Assembly (NCBI GenBank): GCA_963835935.1
Contig: CAWIHK010000001.1
Coordinates: 1,240,001-1,304,000, forward strand
Direction of reading: 5' to 3'
DNA from: CAWIHK01 sp963835935
Lineage (GTDB): Bacteria; Bacteroidota; Ignavibacteria; UBA10030; CAVZMI01
DNA length: 64,000 nucleotides
The notes under the pieces were generated by a model. That model saw only the letters and a list, made by a program, of their open reading frames with translations, was not told where the DNA came from and did no database searches. The stretch's first letter is position 1, and each line of letters opens with the position of its first letter. The translations under genes and the position numbers were made by a program. Below, in pieces: positions 23,479 through 32,730 of the stretch.

Positions 23479-26079
23479 ATGATGGTCAATAAATCGCGTT
23501 TTTATCAAGTCCTCATATTTTCCTGCATATTTTGTCGACCTGTTTTTCCACAACAAGTATTTCTTGAAAATGGAGAACCCACATATCGGGGTCATGATGG
23601 TGGGACTTTTATAGATACGCCAAAGCGTACTAAAATTGATCTGGCCGGACAATGGAAATATTCGCTTGATGATGAGAATTGGGAATCGGTACTTGTTCCC
23701 TCTGCATTTCCATTCGTAGGCCGGGTTACGTTCATGCGCTCATTCAGTGTGCCGGATATCGTCATAGGAAATTCAGGCTACACTTTTGTTTGTTATGGCG
23801 TGAATTACAATTCCGAGTTTTATATAAATGGGATTTTTGTCGGACGACATGTCGGCGGCTCAACATCATTCACTTTTGAAATCCCTGAAAATTTAATTCA
23901 GATCGGGAAAGAAAATGTCGTTAAAATTGTTGTCGATAACGAACTCGACGCAAAAACAACGCTCCCTCTACGTCAACAAGTTTGGGGTTGGAAAAATTAT
24001 GGCGGAATAACAAAAGATATTTTTATTCTTGTTACTCCTCACATCTGGACGGAAGATATCGTCCTCCGCCAAACGATAGCTGAAAATTTACAATCGGCCT
24101 CACTGACCATCCACGGCACGATCAACAACAATTATGAAGAACCAAAAGATGATGCACAAGATGTGCTGACATCTTCAGAATACAATGTACGAGTCGAGAT
24201 CATTGATCGACAAACAAATGCAATTATTGCCAATGCTCAATCTCCTACGTTTCAACTGCAATACAAAAAGATAACCCCATTTGAACTTACACTTTCCGAC
24301 ATTCACCCAAAATTATGGAGTCCGTTATCGCCTGATTTATATCTTGTAAGATTAGTTATACTGAAAGACGGTTCCGTTCTCGATGAATATGATGAAAATA
24401 TCGGATTCCGAAAAGTGAACATCAGTGATGGCCATTTTATTTTGAATGGTGAACAATTCGCAATGAAAGGCATAGTTTGGCGGGAAGATCATCCGCGTTT
24501 CGGAAATGCTTTGACGTACGGCGTTATTGAAAAAGATATTGCGTTGATTAAAAGTTTGGGGGTAAACGTCATACGCGTCGCTTCAGGTATTCCTCATCCG
24601 TATATCGTCAACCTCTGTGATAGATATGGTCTTTTCCTGATGGAAGAAATCCCGGCATGGAACATCCCCGGTGAAATCCTTGCAAGAGAATCGATGCAGG
24701 AGATTGCTCGAACGACACTTCAGGAGATGATTGTCCGTGATCGTAACCACCCATCTGTGTTGGCGTGGGGACTTGGGGATGATTTTGACTCTGCCGATCC
24801 GAGAGCGATTCAGTTCGTTAGATCTCTTCACAACGTTGCGGCGGATCTCGACAATCGATTTACATATTATGCGACACAACTTCTGAATAATGATCAATGC
24901 GCTTCAACAGTCGATTTTGTGGGACTCAATTCAAATGAATCGAACGTAAAAGAGTTCTCAGCCGCGGTGAAAGGGTGGAAGAATGCTCATCCGGATCAAC
25001 CTGTGTTCATCGCGAAATATGGGAAAGAAGTAGAACCCGATAATCATAACGGGTACACTGATCCGATGTCGTATGAAACTCAGGCTCGCTATATCCAATT
25101 TTTCTATAAGGCAATCCAGGATGCCGATATTCTTGGGAGTACGTTGTGGTCGTTTTCCGATTGGCGTGGTGATCGTCCTCTGATGACGACCGATGAACCC
25201 GACCGATATATCTGTACCACCGGATTGGTGACGGTAAACCGCGATAAAAGAACATCCTTTGAAGTGTTGAAGGCGCTGTTCAACGATGAAAAAGTTGCAG
25301 CGTTACCGATGGGAAACCATAGCATCAGTTCACCGTTGATGTATGTAATATTTGGAATGTCGCTCTTCTTGTTGTTTATGTATGTATTTAACAGCAACCG
25401 CCGGTTCCGTGATAATATCATGAGATCGCTTTTCCGCCCTTATAATTTTTTTGCCGACGTACGCGATCAGCGGTTTCTATCTCCGATCCATTCTATCTCA
25501 CTTGCTGCATTTCTTGCTGTCGCTCTCGCTATCATTTTATCGAGTGTGTTATTTTATTTTCGTAGTAGCAAGTTGCTTGATTATGTGGTTACTCACTTTA
25601 TACAATCCAACACGATAAAGGATTATTTTGGCGTGCTTGTGTGGAGTCCATGGAAAAGCATTCTCGTCTACTCTGGATTTTTCCTATTACTCGCCGGTTT
25701 AATAATTCTTATCGTATATGGGATCCAGCTTTTTAGCAGAACGAAAATATTTTTCTATCACGCTTATTCGATTACAATCTGGTCGATGCTTCCTTACGTC
25801 ATTTTGATACCGGTTGGAATGGTATTGTACCGGATCCTGGAGTATGAAGCGTATATTATTCCGACATTTATTTTCCTGCTGGTTATTAATATTTGGGTGT
25901 TCTTCAGATTATTCCGGTCGATCTCCATCATCTACGACAAACCTCCGATCAGGGTGTACATAATTGGAATTCTGTTGGTTGTTGCTGTGATCAGTATGGT
26001 TGTCATGTATTACGACTATACACAATCTACATTAGCATACTACAGGTTCTTCAAAGATATTTTAAACAATATGCGATAA
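23479..26079 (+). CDS. GH2-like glycoside hydrolase fold fused to Yip1-like membrane domain; probably inactive
   Basis: The 866-residue protein starts with a signal peptide (LIFSCIFCRPVFPQQ). A GH2 jelly-roll (about 50-190) with FMRSFSVP and WGWKNYGGITKDI follows, then an Ig-like domain (200-325) and a TIM barrel (330-605) with FAMKGIVWREDHPRFG. The usual acid/base motif HPSxxxWSxGNE reads HPSVLAWGLGDDF near residue 432. The usual nucleophile motif TEYG reads AKYG near 511. Both catalytic Glu are therefore missing. About six hydrophobic segments (from ~615) fill the C-terminus; their order and NFFADVRD opening recall Yip1 domains. It may be a sugar-sensing or binding membrane protein. The smc gene starts 4 bp after its stop. 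Confidence 0.75.
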   Translation: MMVNKSRFYQVLIFSCIFCRPVFPQQVFLENGEPTYRGHDGGTFIDTPKRTKIDLAGQWKYSLDDENWESVLVPSAFPFVGRVTFMRSFSVPDIVIGNSGYTFVCYGVNYNSEFYINGIFVGRHVGGSTSFTFEIPENLIQIGKENVVKIVVDNELDAKTTLPLRQQVWGWKNYGGITKDIFILVTPHIWTEDIVLRQTIAENLQSASLTIHGTINNNYEEPKDDAQDVLTSSEYNVRVEIIDRQTNAIIANAQSPTFQLQYKKITPFELTLSDIHPKLWSPLSPDLYLVRLVILKDGSVLDEYDENIGFRKVNISDGHFILNGEQFAMKGIVWREDHPRFGNALTYGVIEKDIALIKSLGVNVIRVASGIPHPYIVNLCDRYGLFLMEEIPAWNIPGEILARESMQEIARTTLQEMIVRDRNHPSVLAWGLGDDFDSADPRAIQFVRSLHNVAADLDNRFTYYATQLLNNDQCASTVDFVGLNSNESNVKEFSAAVKGWKNAHPDQPVFIAKYGKEVEPDNHNGYTDPMSYETQARYIQFFYKAIQDADILGSTLWSFSDWRGDRPLMTTDEPDRYICTTGLVTVNRDKRTSFEVLKALFNDEKVAALPMGNHSISSPLMYVIFGMSLFLLFMYVFNSNRRFRDNIMRSLFRPYNFFADVRDQRFLSPIHSISLAAFLAVALAIILSSVLFYFRSSKLLDYVVTHFIQSNTIKDYFGVLVWSPWKSILVYSGFFLLLAGLIILIVYGIQLFSRTKIFFYHAYSITIWSMLPYVILIPVGMVLYRILEYEAYIIPTFIFLLVINIWVFFRLFRSISIIYDKPPIRVYIIGILLVVAVISMVVMYYDYTQSTLAYYRFFKDILNNMR

Positions 26080-26083
26080 GCGA

Positions 26084-29000
26084 ATGTATTTATCAAAACT
26101 CGAAATAGTCGGTTTCAAATCATTCGCAAATAAAGTATCGCTGAAGTTCGATTCAGGGGTAACAGCGATCGTTGGCCCTAATGGTTGCGGTAAAACAAAT
26201 GTTGTCGATGCTATTCGCTGGGTGCTCGGAGAACAAAAAGCCTCGACGCTACGAAGCGATAAAATGGAAGATGTTATCTTCAACGGCACCCGCAACCGGA
26301 AACCGCTCGGTATGTCGGAAGTCTCCTTGACAATTGAGAACACGCGTGGAATTCTCCCGACTGAATATTCAGAAGTCACAATTTCACGGCGCGTATATCG
26401 TTCCGGCGAAAGCGAGTACCTGCTCAATATGGTTCTATGCCGACTGAAGGATATCGTCGATCTTTTCATGGATACAGGCATGGGAGCTGACGCATATTCG
26501 GTGATTGAACTGAAAATGGTGGAAGTGATCTTAAGCGATAAGACCGAAGAACGACGGCGATTGTTTGAGGAAGCTGCCGGCGTAACAAAGTACAAACAAA
26601 GACGCAAAGCGGCTTATCGCAAACTGGAAAGCGTTCAGCAGGATTTACTCCGCGTCAACGATATCGTCAAAGAAGTACAAAAGGCGGTGAATTCGCTCGA
26701 ACGTCAGGCCAAAAAAGCCGAGACATATAATGAACTCGCGACGCGATTGCGAATTCTCGAAATTGATTTGATCGAACATGAATTTGCTCATCTGCATTCC
26801 CTCGTAGGCCCGCTTCAGGAAAAACTCTCCGTTTCAGTAGAAGACAAAAATAGGATTGACGAAGAACTTTCCCGGCAGGAGACACTTCTCGAAGTATTGC
26901 AGAATGAACTAGCTGCACTCGAAATGAAACTCGCGGAGGCTCAACGCGGCCTGACGACTCAATTAGAACAAATACGCTCAATCGAGCAAAAAAATCTTGT
27001 AGCGGCTGAGCAAGTCCGTTCTTTGACCTCCAACATCGAACGGTACAAAAAGGAAAAAATTGAACTCACGACGCAGCAGCAGCGCCTTGCTGAGCAAAAA
27101 ACAGCAACTCTCCGAAAGCGCGATGAGGTTACTGCTGCAATACGAAATATTGAAGTTCAATATGAAAGCAACAAAACAGAACTTGATCAGCTTGATTCCA
27201 GATTGTCGATAAAGAAAAACGACGCGAAGACCGCTCAAGATCGGGTCATCAGCTTTGTTGGAATAATTGGTGCGAAGAAATCGGAACAAGAGAAGATAAA
27301 ATCTCGCATCGAGAATATTTCCGGCAGAATCGATCAACTGCAGGAAGAGAATCACTACTACACAGGTGAGATCGAAAACCGAAAAACACTCGTACAGGAA
27401 TTGTTGAATAAAGATCGTGAATTGAGAACTGAATTATCGACTACACAGGTTCGTATAAAAGACATTGATAAACAGCAACAGCAATTAAAATATGAAATAG
27501 AATTTCTCCGATCGAAGGAATTGGATATTCAATCCTCAATAAATCGCAAATCATCTCGGCTCGATTTGCTTCATGGAATGATCGAACGGCATGAAGGCAT
27601 GACCGAAGGCGCAAAGTTTTTAGTCGAATGCGATGAATGGAAGTCTGCTTTGCAGATGACAGTCGGTGATGCAATGTCGACCGATGAGCCATATCGAATT
27701 GCCATCGAAGCGGCGTTAGGAGATTATGCGCAGTATTTTATTGTCCGATCGATCGAAGATGCCTATCTCGGCATCGAAATATTAAAAAAAGAACATAAGG
27801 GCAAAGCGACATTTATTTGTCTTGATCGGGTTCCGGCTGTCCAGCCGAAGCGCCAAAGTTTATCAGGAAAAGGTTTTATCGGATGGGCTGAAGACCTTGT
27901 AAAGTGCAACCCGGAACATTCTACGGTAGCCTCACTTTTGTTGGACGGAGTAGCCGTGGTTCAGGATATCGATTCTGCCAAAAGTTGTCTTCAAAATACT
28001 CCGGCAGAAATGTGCGTAACACTTGACGGGCAAGTCGTTAGCAAACGCGGCTATATGAAAGGCGGAAGTCTAAGGCTTGATGAAGGAGGGCTGATCGGGA
28101 AAAAATCTCAGCTCGAAGAATTACAGCGGGATAGTAATCGATTGAAAGAGGAATTGGGAGTTGTTCTGCATTCGATACAAGAAAAACGTCAACAAGAAAA
28201 AGAAATCGATACTTCGACATGCATACAGGAATTGAAAAATATAGAAAAAGAAATGACGTCGACCGAGATGCGGATAGCCCAAGTGGAGTTCGAGAAGCGG
28301 CGTGCGGGCGAATCCCAATCACGGAATGAAGATGAGATTAAACGCCTCCAGCAGGAGATTGCCGGGCTCGAAGGGCCGCTGTCGGAATTCACGCCTATTA
28401 TTCAACGTTTGGAATTGGAACGTTCCGAAGCCGAACAGGCACTCGGCGTGGTTCAGAATGAAGTGGAAAAATTGGAAGCCGATTGGAATCGCCAATCGAA
28501 CGCCGTCAATCAACTGTCGATCAACATCGCTACTCTCCGGGGTGACGAGCGTAATTGTACGCTTGAGATCGAACATGCAGATCACACCACAATGGATATC
28601 GCAGTTACGCTTGAACACAGGGATGAAGATATTGTTCTTGCGCGTGAAGAGATCTCGAAAAGAGAAAACGAACAAGAAGAGAATACAAAAATTCTTTCTG
28701 ATTTTCGAGCCGAGTTAAAATTGAGTGAAGTAAATCGTGATGACATCCAAAAAAGTTATCTTGCGAAAAAGGATGAGATCCACGGACTTCAGATGAAGTT
28801 GCGTGACGAACGGTTGCTGCACGATAAATCGGTTGGAGCAACGCATGACCTGGAAATGAAGATTTCCGAACTTACGATGAAGGCGGAACACCAGGTTAAT
28901 CGTGCAAAAGAAGAATTCGATATCGATTTACAACTCAAAGCGTATCCACCCGACGGCCAATTCGAATTTGCGGCGGTCGGCGAAGATATCAGGTTGGCAA

Positions 29001-29638
29001 AAGAAAAGCTGAAGTCTCTTGGTTCGGTTAACTTTGCCGCTTTCGAAGAATATAAAACAGAAAAAGAGCGGCTGGAATTTCTCGAAGCACAGCGGTCCGA
29101 TTTGCTGGAAGCCGAAAAAACACTGCTCGATACGATTTCAGAAATCAATACAACGGCACAGCAAAAATTTAATGATACCTTCTCTCAAATCCGGGATAAT
29201 TTTATCGCGATATTCAAAGGATTGTTTGAAGAGGGAGACGAGTGCGATTTACGGTTGGAGGAGAATGTAGACCCGCTGGAAGCCATGATAGAAATTATTG
29301 CAAAACCCCGTGGCAAACGGCCGACATCGATCGACCTGCTTTCCGGCGGCGAGAAAACACTTACCGCCATAGCGTTGCTTTTTGCAATTTATCTTGTGAA
29401 ACCAAGCCCGTTCTGTATACTCGACGAAGTAGACGCGCCGCTCGATGATTCGAATATCGACCGCTTTACGCGTATCATCCGGCAGTTTAGCGATAATACA
29501 CAATTCATCGTTGTCACGCATAACAAACGCACAATGGAAGCCGCGAACGCTATGTATGGTGTAACAATGGAAGAAGAGGGGATCTCGAAGCTCGTCTCTG
29601 TTCGTTTCAAAGAAGGAGCAGAGGTTTCGGCCAATTAA
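26084..29638 (+). CDS. smc: Chromosome segregation ATPase SMC
   Basis: At 1184 residues this is a full-length SMC, the core of the condensin that loads with ScpA/ScpB to organise the nucleoid. Seen are the opening MYLSKLEIVGFKSFANKVSL, Walker A VGPNGCGKTN near residue 32, long coiled coils (about 165-500 and 660-1000), and a hinge near 510-650. C-terminal signature LSGGEKTLTAIALLF and Walker B CILDEVDAPLDDSN lie near 1085-1130. No truncation is apparent. Confidence 0.97.
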   Translation: MYLSKLEIVGFKSFANKVSLKFDSGVTAIVGPNGCGKTNVVDAIRWVLGEQKASTLRSDKMEDVIFNGTRNRKPLGMSEVSLTIENTRGILPTEYSEVTISRRVYRSGESEYLLNMVLCRLKDIVDLFMDTGMGADAYSVIELKMVEVILSDKTEERRRLFEEAAGVTKYKQRRKAAYRKLESVQQDLLRVNDIVKEVQKAVNSLERQAKKAETYNELATRLRILEIDLIEHEFAHLHSLVGPLQEKLSVSVEDKNRIDEELSRQETLLEVLQNELAALEMKLAEAQRGLTTQLEQIRSIEQKNLVAAEQVRSLTSNIERYKKEKIELTTQQQRLAEQKTATLRKRDEVTAAIRNIEVQYESNKTELDQLDSRLSIKKNDAKTAQDRVISFVGIIGAKKSEQEKIKSRIENISGRIDQLQEENHYYTGEIENRKTLVQELLNKDRELRTELSTTQVRIKDIDKQQQQLKYEIEFLRSKELDIQSSINRKSSRLDLLHGMIERHEGMTEGAKFLVECDEWKSALQMTVGDAMSTDEPYRIAIEAALGDYAQYFIVRSIEDAYLGIEILKKEHKGKATFICLDRVPAVQPKRQSLSGKGFIGWAEDLVKCNPEHSTVASLLLDGVAVVQDIDSAKSCLQNTPAEMCVTLDGQVVSKRGYMKGGSLRLDEGGLIGKKSQLEELQRDSNRLKEELGVVLHSIQEKRQQEKEIDTSTCIQELKNIEKEMTSTEMRIAQVEFEKRRAGESQSRNEDEIKRLQQEIAGLEGPLSEFTPIIQRLELERSEAEQALGVVQNEVEKLEADWNRQSNAVNQLSINIATLRGDERNCTLEIEHADHTTMDIAVTLEHRDEDIVLAREEISKRENEQEENTKILSDFRAELKLSEVNRDDIQKSYLAKKDEIHGLQMKLRDERLLHDKSVGATHDLEMKISELTMKAEHQVNRAKEEFDIDLQLKAYPPDGQFEFAAVGEDIRLAKEKLKSLGSVNFAAFEEYKTEKERLEFLEAQRSDLLEAEKTLLDTISEINTTAQQKFNDTFSQIRDNFIAIFKGLFEEGDECDLRLEENVDPLEAMIEIIAKPRGKRPTSIDLLSGGEKTLTAIALLFAIYLVKPSPFCILDEVDAPLDDSNIDRFTRIIRQFSDNTQFIVVTHNKRTMEAANAMYGVTMEEEGISKLVSVRFKEGAEVSAN

Positions 29639-29639
29639 C

Positions 29640-30266
29640 ATGGAACGTATTTTTAAAGTCTTTTGTGATTTTGATGGAACGGTTGCATTGAATGATGTCG
29701 GTGAAAATTTTTTTCAAACATTCTGCCCGAAAGATAAAATCGAAATAATTCTCGCAGATCTATATGAGCAAAAGATAACACCGCGCGAATGTTACGAAAA
29801 AGAATTTGATGTGCTCTCGCATGTCACAAAGAAACAGTTCGATGATTTTGTCGAGGAGCAAAGAATCGATCCGTATTTCGCCGAGTTCGTACACTTTTGC
29901 CGGGAACAAGAAGTCGATCTCTTCATCGTAAGCGACGGGTTCGATTTATACATTAAGAAAATATTAGATAAATATGGTTTGGGTGATATTAGCGTTCTGA
30001 CTAATCACCTCGCATTCGATCTCGAAGAGAAGAATGACCGCATGCATTTCAAACCGGAATTTCCGTTCGCAGATTGCGAATGCCAGATGTGCGCGAATTG
30101 CAAACGCAATCATCTCGTTACGCTATCCGGCGACGAGGATATGATTGTCTATATCGGAGACGGTATCTCAGATCGTTGCCCTGTTCGTTATGCCGATATT
30201 GTGTTTGCTAAGGATAAGTTGATCGCATATTGCCAGGAAGAAAATATCACATACATCGGATATTGA
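29640..30266 (+). CDS. HAD-superfamily phosphatase, MtnX/SerB-like
   Basis: The 208-residue protein has HAD motif I FCDFDGTVA (nucleophile Asp near residue 9), motif II IVSDG near 98, and motif III/IV YIGDGISDRCP near 177. Between them lies a Cys-rich segment DCECQMCANCKRNH, a feature of MtnX-like phosphatases in this group that might bind metal. MtnX removes the phosphate from an intermediate of methionine salvage; no other mtn gene is nearby, so the substrate stays open. It starts 1 bp after smc. Confidence 0.8.
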   Translation: MERIFKVFCDFDGTVALNDVGENFFQTFCPKDKIEIILADLYEQKITPRECYEKEFDVLSHVTKKQFDDFVEEQRIDPYFAEFVHFCREQEVDLFIVSDGFDLYIKKILDKYGLGDISVLTNHLAFDLEEKNDRMHFKPEFPFADCECQMCANCKRNHLVTLSGDEDMIVYIGDGISDRCPVRYADIVFAKDKLIAYCQEENITYIGY

Positions 30267-30381
30267 ACATTCGGCGATGTTATTCGAAACATGGAAGAAT
30301 TACTGCAAAAGAAACGTTTGAAAAAACGGCGGGAAGCCGACATACGACGAAAGGACGTTTTTATAGCGGAATAAATTCATT

Positions 30382-30969
30382 ATGGCAAACGATATCAAAA
30401 AAATATTATTCACGTTCCGCAGTTATACGCCGCTTCCATTTTTGGTGCTGATGATTATATTCGCGTCGCCTTCATTTTGGAGTGTGCTAATCGGATTCTG
30501 TATTGCGGCGGCAGGCGAGAGCCTCCGGTTTTGGGGAGTATCGATCGCAGGAAGTGAAACACGAACAACAGGAAAAGTCGGCGGCAGCCGGCTGATTGTA
30601 AGCGGCCCGTACGCGTATGTCAGAAATCCGCTCTATGTCGGGAACATTCTTTTATATGCAGGAGTTGGCATCATGGCGAATGCACTGGCTCCTTGGTTGC
30701 TGATCGTGGCGATTGTGTACTTCATCTTTCAATATTTCATGATTGTTCGCGGCGAGGAAGAATTCCTTGCAGAAAAATTTGGGGAAGAATATAAAACATA
30801 TTACGCCAATGTTCCGATGTTTATCCCCAGGGTAACCGGATGGAAATCTAATCTTCAAGAAGATCAGACTGCAGAATTTAACCGTGGATTTAAATCGGAA
30901 CGAAGAACGTTGCAAGCGTTCTCCATCGTCGGCCTCATCATTATTGTGTTATGGATGTTGCGAAGCTAA
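30382..30969 (+). CDS. Isoprenylcysteine carboxyl methyltransferase/PEMT-family membrane protein
   Basis: The 195-residue membrane protein has about four hydrophobic segments and the family core SGPYAYVRNPLYVGNILLYAG. This is followed by the acidic VRGEEEFLAEKFGEEYKTYY block, which together bind S-adenosylmethionine in ICMT and phospholipid N-methyltransferases. The real acceptor in bacteria is mostly unknown. It lies 1 bp before lpxB, suggesting an envelope role. The 115 bp before it contain only a 27-codon ORF (30291-30374, basic product) that I do not call as a gene. Confidence 0.8.
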   Translation: MANDIKKILFTFRSYTPLPFLVLMIIFASPSFWSVLIGFCIAAAGESLRFWGVSIAGSETRTTGKVGGSRLIVSGPYAYVRNPLYVGNILLYAGVGIMANALAPWLLIVAIVYFIFQYFMIVRGEEEFLAEKFGEEYKTYYANVPMFIPRVTGWKSNLQEDQTAEFNRGFKSERRTLQAFSIVGLIIIVLWMLRS

Positions 30970-30970
30970 A

Positions 30971-32101
30971 ATGCTTAAACGAGTACTCATAATCGCAGGT
31001 GATCCATCGGGCGACCTTCATGGCGCCGGAGTCATTAGAGAAATTCGACGCCGAAGACGGGATACAAAGATATATGGAATCGGCGGTTCACGCATGCAAA
31101 GCGCAGGTATGAAATTAATCTATCATTTGGACAGATTATCATTCATGGGTTTTTTAGAGGTTGTCCGGCATCTTCCATTCATCCGCGAAGTGGGGAAAAA
31201 ATTGGAGCATGAACTGGAAACCAGGCGACCGGATGTTGCCGTACTCATCGACTATCCGGGTTTTAATCTTCGTTTCGCCCGTACTCTGAAAAAACATGGA
31301 ATTCCGGTGATTTATTATATAAGCCCTCAAGTCTGGGCTTGGGCAAAGTATAGAGTAAAGAAAATTCAAAAATTCGTCGACACGATGTTGGTAATATTAC
31401 CTTTCGAAGTTGATTTTTTTGCTCAGCATAATATTGAAGCAGAATTTGTCGGACATCCGTTGCTTGATGTGCTGCGCGTGACATCGACAAAAGCCGAATT
31501 CATGCAGGAAAATAAATTCGATCCGCGAAAAAAAATTCTTGCAATTTTTCCCGGAAGCCGGAAACAGGAAATTTTCCATCTACTTCCTGAGATGGTCAAA
31601 GCTGCTAGAATAGTTCGGAGTGCGCATGAGGTTCAAATTGCCGTCAGCAAAGCGCCTAACTTGCCGATCGAATTATTAAAACGTGTTCTCGGTAATGCTT
31701 TCGACGTTACGCTCGTAGAAGGTCAAACGTACGATTTGATGCGATATGCCGATATTGCGATCGTAAAATCCGGAACAGCAACATTGGAAACCGCTTGCTT
31801 CGCAACTCCAATGGTCGTCGTCTATAAGACTTCAGCATTGTCGTATCTCATCGGACGAATGTTGGTTTCGGTCGATTATGTGGGTTTAGTCAACATCGTT
31901 GCGGGTAAACGCATAGTCCCGGAGTTAATTCAACATGACGCAAATGCTGAGGCGATTGCAGTCAATGTTCTGCAACTACTGAATGATCAGAAATTGTATT
32001 CGGCAGTGAAAAAGGAATTAGCGCTGGTCAAAGGGAAACTCGGAACGCCGGGAGCCGCAGGCCGTGTGGCCGAGAAAATATTTTCCATGGCTGCGCAATG
32101 A
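30971..32101 (+). CDS. lpxB: Lipid-A-disaccharide synthase
   Basis: LpxB joins UDP-2,3-diacylglucosamine and lipid X into the lipid A disaccharide at the inner membrane. I start at the ATG at 30971 (376 residues), since the longer reading frame from 30884 only adds shadow sequence of the preceding gene. Landmarks are MLKRVLIIAGDPSGDLHGAG, YGIGGSRMQSAGM, DYPGFNLRFA, YYISPQVWAWAKYRVKKI, VGHPLLD, FPGSRKQEI and KSGTATLETA. It overlaps the next gene by 4 bp. Confidence 0.96.
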   Translation: MLKRVLIIAGDPSGDLHGAGVIREIRRRRRDTKIYGIGGSRMQSAGMKLIYHLDRLSFMGFLEVVRHLPFIREVGKKLEHELETRRPDVAVLIDYPGFNLRFARTLKKHGIPVIYYISPQVWAWAKYRVKKIQKFVDTMLVILPFEVDFFAQHNIEAEFVGHPLLDVLRVTSTKAEFMQENKFDPRKKILAIFPGSRKQEIFHLLPEMVKAARIVRSAHEVQIAVSKAPNLPIELLKRVLGNAFDVTLVEGQTYDLMRYADIAIVKSGTATLETACFATPMVVVYKTSALSYLIGRMLVSVDYVGLVNIVAGKRIVPELIQHDANAEAIAVNVLQLLNDQKLYSAVKKELALVKGKLGTPGAAGRVAEKIFSMAAQ

Positions 32102-32730
32102 ATCAATCGTTTTGGTTTCGGTTCGGGCTTCGTGTCGCTGGCATAGTTATGAAGTGGATATGTTCGACATACAGGATCGTGATAAAAAATCCGGACGTTC
32201 TAAAAAATTTGAAGGGTAAAAATTTTGTGGTGGCGTTCTGGCATGGTTCGATGGTTGTCGGTTGGTATCTCCAGAGGAAAAATAATATACACGCGCTTGT
32301 CAGTCAGAGCAAGGATGGCGCAATTCTTTCCACTATTTTGGAATCATGGGGATATAAAATGATCCGGGGATCCAGCCATCGAGGAGGGAAAGAAGCGCTG
32401 CAGGAAATGGTTGCGATTGTTAAAAGCGGCGCTTCGCTGGCAGTTACACCGGATGGGCCAAAAGGGCCGAAGCATGTTATGAAGTTCGGAGCTGTTCGGG
32501 TCGCACAGCTTGCGAGGGTTCCTTTGGTGTTAATATCGATCAATAATCAAAAAAAGAAATTGCTTCAAAGTTGGGATAGATTCGAAATACCAATGCCGTT
32601 CAGCAAAGTTCAGGTGCAATATATCGGACCATTTTTTATAGATCCCGATTTAACAGGTGAGCCGTTGAATGAGGAAGTACGAAGAATCGAAACAGAATGG
32701 AATTCTATCGACAATAGATTGGTTGCATGA
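32098..32730 (+). CDS. DUF374 lysophospholipid acyltransferase-like protein
   Basis: The 210-residue protein belongs to the DUF374 group related to LPLAT acyltransferases. It shows FVVAFWHGSMVVGWYL (His near residue 45), LVSQSKDGAIL, GYKMIRGSSHRGGKEAL and VTPDGPKGPKHV. It sits between lpxB and lpxK with overlapping ends, so adding an acyl chain to the lipid A precursor is the likely job, perhaps replacing LpxL-type late acylation. That role is inferred from context and fold. Confidence 0.85.
   Translation: MNQSFWFRFGLRVAGIVMKWICSTYRIVIKNPDVLKNLKGKNFVVAFWHGSMVVGWYLQRKNNIHALVSQSKDGAILSTILESWGYKMIRGSSHRGGKEALQEMVAIVKSGASLAVTPDGPKGPKHVMKFGAVRVAQLARVPLVLISINNQKKKLLQSWDRFEIPMPFSKVQVQYIGPFFIDPDLTGEPLNEEVRRIETEWNSIDNRLVA

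Noticed and set aside
30291..30374. 27-codon basic ORF between the HAD phosphatase and the ICMT-like gene
   Set aside because: It opens with MEELLQKKRLKKRREAD and has no clear ribosome-binding site or known homologue; too short to support without conservation data.
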